From assembly GCF_002218025.2 (NCBI RefSeq), contig NZ_AP018680.1:62001-126000 (forward strand): a DNA stretch of 64,000 bases. Direction: 5' to 3'. The position numbers were made by a program, and so were the translations under genes. The DNA comes from Vibrio casei (GTDB lineage Bacteria > Pseudomonadota > Gammaproteobacteria > Enterobacterales > Vibrionaceae). Positions 22,519 to 31,923 of the stretch are shown here, piece after piece (the first letter of the stretch is position 1; every line of letters starts with the position of its first letter). A model generated the notes under the pieces. The model was given only the letters and a program-made list of their open reading frames with translations, was not told the origin of the DNA and did not search any database.

Positions 22519-23007
22519 CTACGCTCCCGGAGGGATTTCTAAACTTTCCGCGATCATTTGAATGAGTTGATCCTCAAGTTCAAAGCGCTCTTCTAAAACT
22601 TCACCAATTTGAGATAAATCGGCATCAAAATCTTCTAATTCGTCTTCAGTATCCACTTCTGCATAATTATCGGTGTAATTGAGTAAGGGTTCTGTTGTTG
22701 TGACTATTTTGAAGTAAGTTTGATCGATCTCATCAGTTGGAGAAAATCCCGTTGCTTGCCATTTTTGCATGACCATATCGTAAATTTTGAAATGGCCTTC
22801 AGAAATATAATCAACAACATGCTGACAAAAGTTTTGCAGTTCCTGTGGGGATGGTAATTGTGTTAATGCCACTTTTTGAGAGCTAGGCTTTAAAGCCGCT
22901 AATTTACAATATTCAACGATCAAACGTTGTCTTGTATCGAGCCAATGGTCGATAACATCGCTGGATCCGCCAAATTGAGCTTGAGTTTGTTTTAATTTAT
23001 TTAGCAT
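22519..23007 (-). CDS. rsd: Anti-sigma-70 factor Rsd
   Basis: Binds RpoD in stationary phase and helps sigma switching. The 162-residue protein starting MLNKLKQTQAQFGGSSDVID aligns with E. coli Rsd (158) along its length, with the DHWLDTRQRLIVEYCKLA, FCQHVVDYISEGHFKIYD and IGEVLEERFELEDQLI segments. The ATG at 23007 is preceded by TGAGGAT. A longer in-frame start at 23061 would add 18 residues not found in the family. It is divergent from nudC, the usual rsd-nudC arrangement. Confidence 0.93.
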   Translation of the reverse strand: MLNKLKQTQAQFGGSSDVIDHWLDTRQRLIVEYCKLAALKPSSQKVALTQLPSPQELQNFCQHVVDYISEGHFKIYDMVMQKWQATGFSPTDEIDQTYFKIVTTTEPLLNYTDNYAEVDTEDELEDFDADLSQIGEVLEERFELEDQLIQMIAESLEIPPGA

Positions 23008-23193
23008 GGCTATATCCTCATAATGGCTAACGCATTGATTGCGAATAGCGGCTCTATTCATGAAATAGAGTGTCCTTTTTGACAGTGTATACCATGTAGT
23101 TATATGAGTGATTATTGACCGTTAATCGATAAGCACTGGTATGAAAATAGATTGCCAGTAAAATGGTGGAACTTCAAGCAATGAGATAGGCTG

Positions 23194-23961
23194 ATGTTAA
23201 AAAAAGATCAAAAAGTAAACTGGTGTATCGTTGACAACAGCACGTTACATTTACAAGACAAAACATTGCCTTATGAAACGGCTGAAGCGCTCAATTTACC
23301 AATAGAGCATGCCATTTATATTGGTGAACTAGATGGTCAACCTTGCTATTGGTTAAATGCGAGTGACCTTGATGATGAGCTAGAAATGACGCCATTGAGA
23401 GAATTATTAACGGAATCTGAGTCGTTATTCTTAATGGCTAGTCGTGCTATTCAATATGGCCATATGGCAAGCGCTCAACGCTTTTGTAATCAATGTGGGG
23501 GGCGTAATCATCTTAATCATAATCAATTATCAATGCAGTGTGCAGATTGCCGAACCTTGCATTACCCACGTATTTTTCCTTGTATTATTGTGGCAATAAA
23601 AAAAGATAATCAAATATTACTGGCGCAGCATGCTCGCCACACTAGTGGAATGCATACGGTAATTGCAGGTTTTGTTGAAGTTGGGGAAACGCTTGAGCAA
23701 TGCGTAGCGCGTGAAATTAAAGAGGAGACAGGAATTGAGGTCGCGAACATTCGTTATTTTGGTAGTCAACCTTGGGCATTTCCATCCAGTATGATGGTGG
23801 CTTTTCTCGCGGATTATGCGGGTGGAGAAATTCTAGTTGACAAAGAAGAACTATCGTCGGCTGGATGGTTTAACAAAGATACGTTACCGCCTGTTGCGCC
23901 AAAAGGAACAATTGCTCGAGCTTTAATTGAGCACACCTTAAATACTGGTATTGTTGATTAA
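23194..23961 (+). CDS. nudC: NAD(+)/NADH diphosphatase, RNA NAD-decapping enzyme
   Basis: Nudix hydrolase that removes NAD caps from the 5' ends of RNA and cleaves NADH to NMNH and AMP. The 255-residue protein shows the zinc-binding cysteines C98, C101, C116 and C119, the full Nudix box from Gly159 to Gly180 ([20 protein letters not shown]...), and the family-specific SQPWAFPSS (191-199) that marks NADH pyrophosphatases. Length matches E. coli NudC (257). It is followed by hemE, the same pair as in relatives. Confidence 0.95.
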   Translation: MLKKDQKVNWCIVDNSTLHLQDKTLPYETAEALNLPIEHAIYIGELDGQPCYWLNASDLDDELEMTPLRELLTESESLFLMASRAIQYGHMASAQRFCNQCGGRNHLNHNQLSMQCADCRTLHYPRIFPCIIVAIKKDNQILLAQHARHTSGMHTVIAGFVEVGETLEQCVAREIKEETGIEVANIRYFGSQPWAFPSSMMVAFLADYAGGEILVDKEELSSAGWFNKDTLPPVAPKGTIARALIEHTLNTGIVD

Positions 23962-23966
23962 TAGCT

Positions 23967-23992
23967 AAAAAAACCTCCGGGATCGCCGGAGG
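23967..23992 (-). terminator. Orphan minus-strand terminator between nudC and hemE
   Basis: On the minus strand CCTCCGG, a five-base loop, and CCGGAGG (23992 down to 23974) form a GC-rich 7-bp stem followed by seven T (23973-23967). On the plus strand the hairpin has no T-run. No annotated minus-strand gene lies to its right until 30294, so it ends nothing known. It may terminate a small antisense RNA from the hemE leader. Confidence 0.75.
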
Positions 23993-24231
23993 GGTAAGTA
24001 AGATGTCGTTATGAGATGCTGAACATTCATGTGTTCGAGCTTGTTATGATTTTCATTAGCAAATCAATTGCTAGCCAATAAAGTATTAACAAATAGCCCT
24101 GATCAAGCAAATATCAACAGAATTTAATGTTCAAGAACATGATCTCTATTACAAACCATTAGCAAAATGTGCGCTGTGCGATGTTAGAATACGAGCAGAA
24201 TAAAGATTGCCCAATTTTTTAGGATAGAAAA

Positions 24232-25302
24232 ATGACAGAATTAAAAAATGACTGTTACTTACGCGCTCTAATGAAAGAGCCTGTGGATTACACACCAGTA
24301 TGGATGATGCGCCAGGCCGGTCGTTATTTACCTGAATATCGTCAAACACGCAGCGTGGCGGGTGATTTCATGTCGTTGTGTAAAAATGCTGAATTGGCAT
24401 CAGAAGTTACCCTTCAACCACTGCGCCGTTTTCCATTAGACGCGGCCATTTTATTTTCAGACATTTTGACCATTCCCGATGCAATGGGCTTAGGCTTGTA
24501 TTTTGAAGCCGGTGAAGGCCCTAAGTTTGAGCGCCCAATTACTTGTAAAGCTGATGTGGATAAAATTGGTCTGCCGGATCCTGAAGGGGAATTACAGTAT
24601 GTGATGAACGCGGTTCGCCAAATTCGTAAAGACTTGCAAGGTGAAGTTCCACTGATTGGTTTTTCTGGTAGTCCTTGGACACTGGCGACGTATATGGTTG
24701 AAGGAGGAAGTTCAAAAGCCTTTACCAAAATCAAAAAAATGATGTACGCCGATCCGGCCATCCTACATGCGCTTTTAGATAAGTTGGCCGATAGTGTCAT
24801 TGAATATTTGAATGCCCAAATTAAAGCTGGCGCTCAGTCTGTCATGGTATTTGATACTTGGGGCGGCGTATTAACGCCACGTGATTATAATGACTTTTCA
24901 TTGCAGTACATGCACAAAATCGTCGATGGTTTAATTCGCGAAAATGATGGTCGCCGTGTTCCTGTCACATTATTTACTAAAAATGGCGGTATGTGGTTGG
25001 AGAAAATTGCCGCGACAGGCTGTGATGCGGTTGGATTGGATTGGACTATTAACATTGCTGACGCCGTTGCGCGTGTGGGCGATAAAGTGGCGCTACAAGG
25101 TAATATGGATCCATCAATGTTATATGCTCAACCGGAACGTATTCGTCAAGAAGTGGCTTCGATTCTAGAAGGTTTCGGTGATGCTGGTACTGGCCACGTC
25201 TTTAATTTGGGGCATGGTATTCACTTAGACGTTCCACCAGAAAATGCAGGCGTGTTTGTCGATGCAGTGCATGAACTTTCTAAGCCTTATCATCAAAAAT
25301 AG
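24232..25302 (+). CDS. hemE: Uroporphyrinogen decarboxylase
   Basis: Removes four carboxyl groups from uroporphyrinogen III to give coproporphyrinogen III in cytoplasmic heme synthesis. The 356-residue protein has the signature [16 protein letters not shown] (about residues 22-37), the [12 protein letters not shown] loop with the catalytic aspartate, and the C-terminal [24 protein letters not shown] precedes the ATG. A 270-base gap upstream contains an orphan minus-strand terminator. Confidence 0.97.
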   Translation: MTELKNDCYLRALMKEPVDYTPVWMMRQAGRYLPEYRQTRSVAGDFMSLCKNAELASEVTLQPLRRFPLDAAILFSDILTIPDAMGLGLYFEAGEGPKFERPITCKADVDKIGLPDPEGELQYVMNAVRQIRKDLQGEVPLIGFSGSPWTLATYMVEGGSSKAFTKIKKMMYADPAILHALLDKLADSVIEYLNAQIKAGAQSVMVFDTWGGVLTPRDYNDFSLQYMHKIVDGLIRENDGRRVPVTLFTKNGGMWLEKIAATGCDAVGLDWTINIADAVARVGDKVALQGNMDPSMLYAQPERIRQEVASILEGFGDAGTGHVFNLGHGIHLDVPPENAGVFVDAVHELSKPYHQK

Positions 25303-25333
25303 TCACCATAAATAAAAACGATAAACCATAAAG

Positions 25334-25363
25334 AAAGCGCGGCCAGTTGGTTGCGCTTTTTTA
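25334..25363 (+). terminator. Terminator of hemE
   Basis: AAAGCGC (25334-25340) and GCGCTTT (25353-25359) form the stem, with an inner CCA/TGG pairing, followed by TTTTTATCTTTT. It lies 31 bases after the hemE stop. Confidence 0.85.
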
Positions 25364-25575
25364 TCTTTTGGATTCTCGGTATGAAAATGTAGGCGAATGC
25401 ACTGATTTGAATTGTTTTTTAATCAGATCCGATCAGTTATGCTTTAATAGCGTAAGGTGACAACATCAATAAACGGGCACTTAATTTATAATCGATGATT
25501 ATTGATTGAGTCCGGTATATGACGCTGTTTAGGTATAGATTTGATTTATGACGATAGTTATTTAGGACGAAAGGC

Positions 25576-26961
25576 ATGAAATGGAAGACCAAATTTTCAC
25601 TGATATGGCTCCCCTTAACCGTATTGTCTTCATGGCCTGCATGGTCACAAGACACGAGTTTTCAACAAGCGTGGCAGACCTTACTGAATAATAACGATGG
25701 CCTAGCGGCAGAGCGTGCCGGGGTTGAACAAGCCCAATTTAAACAAGAAGCCACTGGCGCTTTAAACTTACCAAGTGTGACGTTAAGCGCTAACTACACA
25801 AGGCTTGACGATGATGTCACCGTTTCTCCCTCTCAGCTTGCAGATAGCACTTCCGTTGGTTCCAATGCATTGATTCAAGCTTTTGATGGCATGTTAACCT
25901 CGACTTTGCTTGAGAAAGATATTTTTACCAGCTCGATTCGTGCTATTTGGCCTATTTTTACGGGTGGGCGTATTTCAGCTGCGCAAGACATTGCTGCCGC
26001 TCAAGCCGATGAGGCGAAATATATGCTCGCCATGAAGCAGCAGGGAAAGTTTGAAGACCTGTCTAAATATTACTTTGGTGTCGTTCTCACTCAGCAAGTG
26101 TTAGAAACTAGGAGAAATGTTGAGCAAGGCTTAAAAGAACATTTAGATCATGCCAAAAAGATGGAAGAGCAAGGGCAAATAGCCCGAGTACAACGCTTGC
26201 AAGCTGAAGTATCTTACGACAAAGCAAAAGTAGAAACTAAGAAAGCTCAACGTGATGTTGAAATAGCTCAAATGGCTTTAACCCATTTAATTAAATCGCC
26301 TTCTTTAGCACAACCATCTACTAAGTTGTTTATTAATGAAAGCCTGCCCCCGATGCAAGTTTTTTTAGACAAGACCTTATCTGATTATCCGGGATTAAGT
26401 ATTTTAGATGCGAAAGAAAAGCAAGCCAGTGGATTGGTTGAAGTCGAGAAAGGAAAATATTACCCAGAAGTCTATGTATACGGTAATTATAATATTTACA
26501 AAGATGACACTTTAGTTGGGGATAGCTCTCCAGATTGGCTTGTTGGGGTTGGGGTCAGTATCCCCCTTTTAGATACGTCTGGTCGCTCTGATAAGGTTGG
26601 TGCGGCACATAGTGCGATTAAAAAAGTGGGGTACTTGAGGGCTCAAGCAAAGCAAGACTTATCGTTGCTGGTGGAAAAAACCTACCGCGAAGCCAATCAA
26701 GCATTAGAAGAATATAACGGGCTTGGGTCGAATGTTGATATGGCAGAAGAAAATATTCGTTTGCAGAAAAAAGCGTTTAGTCAGGGGTTATCTACCTCGT
26801 TAGATGTGGTTGATGCTGAAATGTATTTAAACAACATCAAAACTCAGCGTTCTGCAGCGGCTTATCAATATGTGTTGTCTTTGTCTCGTTTGCTGGCTGT
26901 CAGTGGTGAGGAGGACAGCTTTACACAATATCAACAATACCAAGGATTAGAGGTTCAATAA
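25576..26961 (+). CDS. TolC-family outer membrane efflux protein
   Basis: The 461-residue protein has an N-terminal Sec signal peptide (hydrophobic core about 8-20, probable cleavage after AWS at about 25), then two OEP repeats of TolC type with long heptad-rich helices (for example about 170-240 and 375-445). It would form the trimeric outer membrane channel of a tripartite exporter. It is the first gene of a four-gene operon; its TAA overlaps the ATG of the HlyD-like gene (TAATG). The ribosome site AGGACGAAAGG precedes the start. The substrate is unknown. Confidence 0.88.
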   Translation: MKWKTKFSLIWLPLTVLSSWPAWSQDTSFQQAWQTLLNNNDGLAAERAGVEQAQFKQEATGALNLPSVTLSANYTRLDDDVTVSPSQLADSTSVGSNALIQAFDGMLTSTLLEKDIFTSSIRAIWPIFTGGRISAAQDIAAAQADEAKYMLAMKQQGKFEDLSKYYFGVVLTQQVLETRRNVEQGLKEHLDHAKKMEEQGQIARVQRLQAEVSYDKAKVETKKAQRDVEIAQMALTHLIKSPSLAQPSTKLFINESLPPMQVFLDKTLSDYPGLSILDAKEKQASGLVEVEKGKYYPEVYVYGNYNIYKDDTLVGDSSPDWLVGVGVSIPLLDTSGRSDKVGAAHSAIKKVGYLRAQAKQDLSLLVEKTYREANQALEEYNGLGSNVDMAEENIRLQKKAFSQGLSTSLDVVDAEMYLNNIKTQRSAAAYQYVLSLSRLLAVSGEEDSFTQYQQYQGLEVQ

Positions 26962-27947
26962 TGCGCTCAACCAAATCAATTATTTTTGCTGTTATTGCCA
27001 TTGTTGTCATCAGTTGGCTTGGGTACACCTTTTGGCTGGCCTATCAACCAAAAGCAGAACGTTTTCAGGGTCAAATTGAAGCTCAGCAATATCTGATATC
27101 CTCGAAAGTACCGGGACGTATTGACCAAGTATTGGTTAAAAAAGGTGATGAAGTTCAACAAGGACAGCAAATTTTCACCTTACTCAGCCCAGAAATTGAA
27201 GCGAAATTGGCGCAAGCGAAAGCGGCGGAAGGAGCGGCTGGGGCAATGGCTGATCAAGCAAAAACCGGAGCTCGTAGCCAAGAAATTGCCGCCGCTCAAG
27301 ATCAGTGGCGTAAAGCCAAAGCCGCGTCTTCTTTGATGGAGAAAACCTATCGACGAGTACAAAATCTTTATCAAGATGGCGTTGTAGCTGAACAAAAACG
27401 TGATGAAGCTTATACGCAATGGCAAGCCTCGCTTTATACCGAGCGGGCGGCCTATCAAATGTTTCAAATGGCGCAAGAGGGTGCTCGTGATGAAACCAAA
27501 CGTGCTGCGCAAGCACAACAGCAACAAGCTGCAGGGGCGGTTGCCGAGGTTGAAGCCTATGTTGCCGATACCAAAGTTTCAAGTTGGCATGATGGTGAAG
27601 TGAGTGACATCTTTTTGCATTCTGGGGAGTTAGCGCCTCAAGGCTTCCCGGTAGTGACGATAATCGATATGAAGGATGCATGGGCAATATTTCATATTCG
27701 AGAGGATAAATTAAAACAATTTAAACAAGGCTTAACAATCTCCGTTTCTATACCCGCCTTGGGGAGGGAAAGCTACCCTTTTATCGTGACTCACATTGCC
27801 GTTATGGGGGATTTTGCGACGTGGCGCACGACCGATTCAAGTCAAGGGTTTGATATGAGAACCTTTGAAGTGGAAGCTCGCCCGGTAAAACCTATTGCCG
27901 ATTTACGAGTGGGCATGAGTGTCTTACTCGACTCACAAGGTGAGTAG
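26961..27947 (+). CDS. HlyD-family periplasmic adaptor (membrane fusion protein)
   Basis: The 328-residue protein has one N-terminal membrane anchor (about residues 6-28), a split lipoyl domain (SSKVPGRIDQVLVKKGDEVQ near 47-66 and SSWHDGEVSDIF near 203-215) flanking a long coiled coil (about 75-190, rich in Ala, Gln and Lys), and a C-terminal beta-barrel. This layout matches the YbhG/YhiI type of adaptors. It would bridge the inner-membrane permeases encoded next to the TolC-like channel encoded just before. Its start overlaps the preceding stop. Confidence 0.88.
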   Translation: MRSTKSIIFAVIAIVVISWLGYTFWLAYQPKAERFQGQIEAQQYLISSKVPGRIDQVLVKKGDEVQQGQQIFTLLSPEIEAKLAQAKAAEGAAGAMADQAKTGARSQEIAAAQDQWRKAKAASSLMEKTYRRVQNLYQDGVVAEQKRDEAYTQWQASLYTERAAYQMFQMAQEGARDETKRAAQAQQQQAAGAVAEVEAYVADTKVSSWHDGEVSDIFLHSGELAPQGFPVVTIIDMKDAWAIFHIREDKLKQFKQGLTISVSIPALGRESYPFIVTHIAVMGDFATWRTTDSSQGFDMRTFEVEARPVKPIADLRVGMSVLLDSQGE

Positions 27948-27952
27948 TTGAG

Positions 27953-29110
27953 ATGCTTATGCGTGAGAGGGTGACTCAAGAACTTCAGATTATTGGTCAA
28001 CAACCTTGGTTGAAGGCATTGTTGCTGTGGTTACCATTGCTGATGTTTTTTGCATTATGGTGGGTCTTTTCAAGCGGAACGGCACGAGATCTCCCCATCG
28101 GGGTGGTTGATCTTGAACAAAGCACTCTATCTCGTGGTTTAATTCGTTACTACGATGCCTCGCCAACATTGGCGGTTACTCAGGGCTTTACGTCGGTTAA
28201 AAAAGGCAGTGACGCTATGAAGTCGGGTCAAATTTATGCGTTAGTGGTTATCCCTGATGATCTTACAAGAAGTGTGGTATTAGGCCATGCTCCAACAGTT
28301 ACGACGTTTTATAATAGCCAGTTTATTTTGATTGGTAAGCTCGTTAACTCAGCAATGCAGCAAGCCCAAGGCACATATAATGCACAGATTAGTGCTGTGA
28401 AAAATATGAGCCAAGGGAATGTTGCGCCCCAACAAGCTTTAGCACAAGCGGTGCCCATCCAAACTCAAATTACGGCGTTGTTTAACAGCAATAGCCATTA
28501 TGGTCAGTTTTTGGTATCCGCGGCGGTGCCCGCGCTTTGGCAGATATTCATTGTCGCGACAACGGTATTAAGTTTTGCCATTGAGCAGAGGCGACAAGGG
28601 GTGATTACTTGGTTGGGGAAGCATCCTATTCATTCGGTTTTTGCAAAATTATTACCTTATTCGGTTTTATTTTTAATACAGGGACTGGTGTTCTTATCGG
28701 CGATGTATGGTTTGTTAGGGTGGCCAATGCATGGCAGTTGGGGAATATTATTACTTGGACAGATCCTGATGGTACTCGCGTGTCAAAGTGTTGGTGCCGC
28801 CTTTTTTATGCTCACGCAAGATGTGACTCGTTCCATGAGTTTTGTCGCGGCCTTCACCGCGCCGGCATTTGCTTTTATGGGCGTCACTTTCCCTTCGAGC
28901 GACATGACGATGCTGGCACAAATCTGGCGAAATTTATTGCCAGTGAGCCATTATATTGATGTACAGATAAAGCAAGTCAACAACGGTGTCGGATTAGACC
29001 AAGCGGCAGGACAATTATTGGCTTTAGCTTTATTTCTGAGTTTGTTGGGCGTCGTTTTTTTGAAAGCTCGGTCTTTGGTCGATAGCGCTAATCGAGGAGA
29101 AGTAAAATGA
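27953..29110 (+). CDS. ABC-2 type transporter permease, first of a pair
   Basis: The 385-residue membrane protein has one N-terminal helix (about 22-42), a large periplasmic domain (about 45-190, starting RDLPIGVVDLEQSTLSRGL), and a cluster of five or more C-terminal helices, the layout of ABC2_membrane_3 permeases such as YhhJ and YbhS/YbhR. It starts 5 bases after the adaptor gene, and its TGA overlaps the ATG of the second permease (ATGA). Permeases of this class normally need a separate nucleotide-binding subunit, and none is encoded in this operon. Confidence 0.85.
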   Translation: MLMRERVTQELQIIGQQPWLKALLLWLPLLMFFALWWVFSSGTARDLPIGVVDLEQSTLSRGLIRYYDASPTLAVTQGFTSVKKGSDAMKSGQIYALVVIPDDLTRSVVLGHAPTVTTFYNSQFILIGKLVNSAMQQAQGTYNAQISAVKNMSQGNVAPQQALAQAVPIQTQITALFNSNSHYGQFLVSAAVPALWQIFIVATTVLSFAIEQRRQGVITWLGKHPIHSVFAKLLPYSVLFLIQGLVFLSAMYGLLGWPMHGSWGILLLGQILMVLACQSVGAAFFMLTQDVTRSMSFVAAFTAPAFAFMGVTFPSSDMTMLAQIWRNLLPVSHYIDVQIKQVNNGVGLDQAAGQLLALALFLSLLGVVFLKARSLVDSANRGEVK

Positions 29111-30291
29111 GTTGGTGGGAGGTCTTTCGTGATGAGATGAAAACTATCTACACCAATAGCGCATTATTGCTGACGGTTTTTGGTGGTGTTGTGATGTATT
29201 CTTTTTTATATCCATTGCCGTATAGCCAGCAGTTGCCAAGAGAACAATCGATCGTAGTGGTTAATTTAGACAATACTTCAACCAGTCGTCAACTGGAACG
29301 TATGGTGAATGCCACACCGCAAGTTAATATCACACAACATGCCTACAGTTTAGATGCGGCAAAGTACTTGTTTGATCAAGGTGATGTGCATGGCATTTTA
29401 GTCATCCCTAGCCATTTTAGCCGAGATTTATTGTTGGGAAAAAGCCCAACATTGGCTTACGCAGGGGATGCAGCGTATTTCTTAGTTTATGGCACGGTGG
29501 TTGAAGGGCTTGCGACCGCTGGTGGTACCTTATCGACGAAAGCCAAAGTTTCTCGTATGGTGATGTCCGGTGAAAATCTAGTGTTGGCTTCTCTGCAATA
29601 CGCTCCAATTAATTTATCGATGCAACCAGTTTTTAACCCCACAAATGGGTATATAAATTACATCGTCCCGGCTGTATTTGTATTGATTTTGCATCAAACA
29701 TTATTGATTGCGGCAGGATTACTTGGTGGCGAGCAAAATGAAAAAAGAAAAATTGATCAAAGTGGCTACTGGCGAGAATGTCATCCATTTGATTTATGGT
29801 CGGCTCGAACGGTGATTTTATTCTTAACCTATATACCACTGGTGATGTATTACTTTGGTTTTAGCTTTGAATTTTATGGGATCAGTAAGTTGGCTTCGAT
29901 TAGTCCTTTGCTTGCGATGATATTCCCTTTCTTATTGGCGGTGATTTTTACGGGGATGGTGATCGGTGAATTGGTTCCGCGGCGTGAAATTGCGACCGTA
30001 ATCGTGGTGCTCAGTTCTTTACCCTTGGTCTTTTGTGCCGGTTTTGTGTGGCCAACCTCAGAGCTACCCACCGTACTGAATTGGTTGGCACAACTTGTAC
30101 CGTCTACGCCTGCCATTAATGGTTTTTTACGATTAAATCAAATGGGGACCAGTTTTGAACAAGTCTTACCGTATCTCTGGCAACTATGGGCTCAGGTGTT
30201 CATTTATGGCTCCATCTCGCTATGGTTGATGGCAAGGCAATCAAAGTTCGATGCTCATCACCGATGTAAATCCAAACGCTCGGCACCATGA
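29107..30291 (+). CDS. ABC-2 type transporter permease, second of a pair
   Basis: The 394-residue protein has the same layout as its neighbour: an N-terminal helix (about 18-36), a periplasmic domain with the parallel motif QSIVVVNLDNTSTSRQLERM, and multiple C-terminal helices. The two permeases probably form a heterodimer. It is the last gene of the operon; its stop is 2 bases from the stop of the convergent glycosylase-like gene, and I see no terminator between them. No ATPase gene lies nearby on either side. Confidence 0.85.
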   Translation: MSWWEVFRDEMKTIYTNSALLLTVFGGVVMYSFLYPLPYSQQLPREQSIVVVNLDNTSTSRQLERMVNATPQVNITQHAYSLDAAKYLFDQGDVHGILVIPSHFSRDLLLGKSPTLAYAGDAAYFLVYGTVVEGLATAGGTLSTKAKVSRMVMSGENLVLASLQYAPINLSMQPVFNPTNGYINYIVPAVFVLILHQTLLIAAGLLGGEQNEKRKIDQSGYWRECHPFDLWSARTVILFLTYIPLVMYYFGFSFEFYGISKLASISPLLAMIFPFLLAVIFTGMVIGELVPRREIATVIVVLSSLPLVFCAGFVWPTSELPTVLNWLAQLVPSTPAINGFLRLNQMGTSFEQVLPYLWQLWAQVFIYGSISLWLMARQSKFDAHHRCKSKRSAP

Positions 30292-30293
30292 TA

Positions 30294-30878
30294 TTATCTT
30301 AAATGTTTGTGGATGCGTTGCTGTAAATACGGCAGGACATCGTGTTCAAACCAAGGGTTTTTTTTCAGCCAGATATTGTTACGAGGTGAAGGATGAGGCA
30401 ACGGAATATATTTCGGGGCCCATTGCTGCCATGCCTGAACCGTTTCTGTCAGGGTCTTTGGTTTATTCTCTAAGTAGGCTTGTTGTGCGTATTGTCCTAT
30501 CAACAAGATCAACTTAATATTGGGTAAGTGTTCTAAAATCGTAGGGTGCCATTGTGGCGCGCATTCTTTCCTAGGAGGTAAATCCCCACTTTTACCTCTA
30601 CCTGGATAACACAGCCCCATTGGCATAATCGCCAGTTTTTCGGCTTGATAGAAAGTATATTGGTCTATTCCCATCCATAATCGTAAACGCTCACCACTAG
30701 CGTCATCAAAAGGGATGCCACTTTTATGCACCTTCAAACCGGGAGCCTGGCCAATAATCAGCACGGTCGCTTGAGGGTTTACTTGCAGTACAGGCCGACA
30801 GCCTTGAGCAAGATGTGGGGCGCAAATTTGACATTGTGACACTTGTTTCATTAGATCATTAAAGTGCGCTCGCGACAT
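30294..30878 (-). CDS. Uracil-DNA glycosylase superfamily protein
   Basis: A 194-residue protein with the superfamily elements GQAPG (43-47, the motif A position), SGIPFDDASGERL (53-65) and HPSPRN (162-167, the motif B position). Four cysteines at 16, 19, 90 and 106 are spaced C-x2-C-x70-C-x15-C, close to the [4Fe-4S] ligand pattern of family 4 uracil-DNA glycosylases. It resembles the uncharacterised HI_0220.2 group; DNA glycosylase activity is not certain because the motif A residue that positions water is not clearly present. Its ATG overlaps the stop of the upstream dehydrogenase (TAATG), so the two are co-translated. Confidence 0.8.
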   Translation of the reverse strand: MSRAHFNDLMKQVSQCQICAPHLAQGCRPVLQVNPQATVLIIGQAPGLKVHKSGIPFDDASGERLRLWMGIDQYTFYQAEKLAIMPMGLCYPGRGKSGDLPPRKECAPQWHPTILEHLPNIKLILLIGQYAQQAYLENKPKTLTETVQAWQQWAPKYIPLPHPSPRNNIWLKKNPWFEHDVLPYLQQRIHKHLR

Positions 30879-31813
30879 TAATAGCCTCGTGTAAAGTTAA
30901 CTTCATTGAATAATGGTTGGCGGTTTATCCATTGCTGACAGTTTTGTTCAAATATTTCGAAGACTTGCTCAGGAAAGCTGATCGCCGCGATATGTGGAGT
31001 CACGGTGACTTTAGAGTGTTGCCAATATGGATGATCTTTGGCGATAGGTTCAATGGGGAATACGTCTAAATAAGCCTGCGCGATCCAATTATTTTTTAAT
31101 GCGATGAATAAGCCTTCATCATCGATAGTATCGCCTCTTCCGACATTAAAGAGTAATGCCTCACGGCAATACGACAAGTGAGATTCGTTCAATAGATTTC
31201 TTGTTTGTTCAGTGCTTGGCAGAGTATTCACTATTATGTCGGCTTGGCTTAATGCTTCATCAAGTTTCTCAATAGCATAACAATACTGAAAGGTACTTTC
31301 TGTTGTGATGCCACGGCGGTTAACTCCAATCGGTATAAACCCTAAGACTGATGCCGTCTGGGCCAATTTAGCACCAATGGAGCCTGTGCCTAGAATGATC
31401 ATTTTTTTTCCCATCACCGACTGGTAAGTATGGGGCTGCCATAGAGATTGCTGTTGTTGTTGCTGGTATTGCTGAAAGTGTCGAAAGTAACTTAACGAGT
31501 AGCCGAGTACATATTCACTGATTAATTGCCCAAAAATGCCTTTTACATTGGTGAGTTGATAATCTTTTCTCAGTGATGGTTCGGTTAAGGCATCGATACC
31601 CGCAAAGGTAGATTGTGCCCATTCTAATTTAGGAAAATCTTGTAATTGAGTGGCCAATATCGGTGGGTCGGCCAGAACAATGGTCGCTTGTGTTTTGTCT
31701 TCTGTTAGAGGCAGACTTTGTAGATTGGAATGTTGCAACAACTGGCGATAAATCTTGGCCTGTTTTGATGCAATGTACAACAATGGTTGTCGTTGGGGTA
31801 AGATAGATGCCAT
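30878..31813 (-). CDS. D-2-hydroxyacid dehydrogenase (GhrA-like)
   Basis: NAD(P)-dependent oxidoreductase acting on a small 2-ketoacid/2-hydroxyacid; glyoxylate/hydroxypyruvate reduction is the best guess from family. The 311-residue protein has a Rossmann glycine motif GTGSIG (142-147) followed by VNRRG, suggesting NADP preference, and the catalytic set in FNVGRGDTID (Arg), DVFPIEP (Glu) and TPHIAA (His). A run of nearly pure glutamine (about 114-122) lies in a surface helix. It overlaps the next gene by one base-pair step. AGGAG lies 14 bases from the ATG, longer than usual. Confidence 0.87.
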   Translation of the reverse strand: MASILPQRQPLLYIASKQAKIYRQLLQHSNLQSLPLTEDKTQATIVLADPPILATQLQDFPKLEWAQSTFAGIDALTEPSLRKDYQLTNVKGIFGQLISEYVLGYSLSYFRHFQQYQQQQQQSLWQPHTYQSVMGKKMIILGTGSIGAKLAQTASVLGFIPIGVNRRGITTESTFQYCYAIEKLDEALSQADIIVNTLPSTEQTRNLLNESHLSYCREALLFNVGRGDTIDDEGLFIALKNNWIAQAYLDVFPIEPIAKDHPYWQHSKVTVTPHIAAISFPEQVFEIFEQNCQQWINRQPLFNEVNFTRGY

Positions 31814-31923
31814 AAGATGAACGTTTCTCCTGGTTTTTTTAGAAAACCGAATGCTTTTTCAAGTAAACGGATCGGTTATCAAGTACACTTCTGCTGTCTT
31901 TTTTGATTATATTTTGAGTGATT

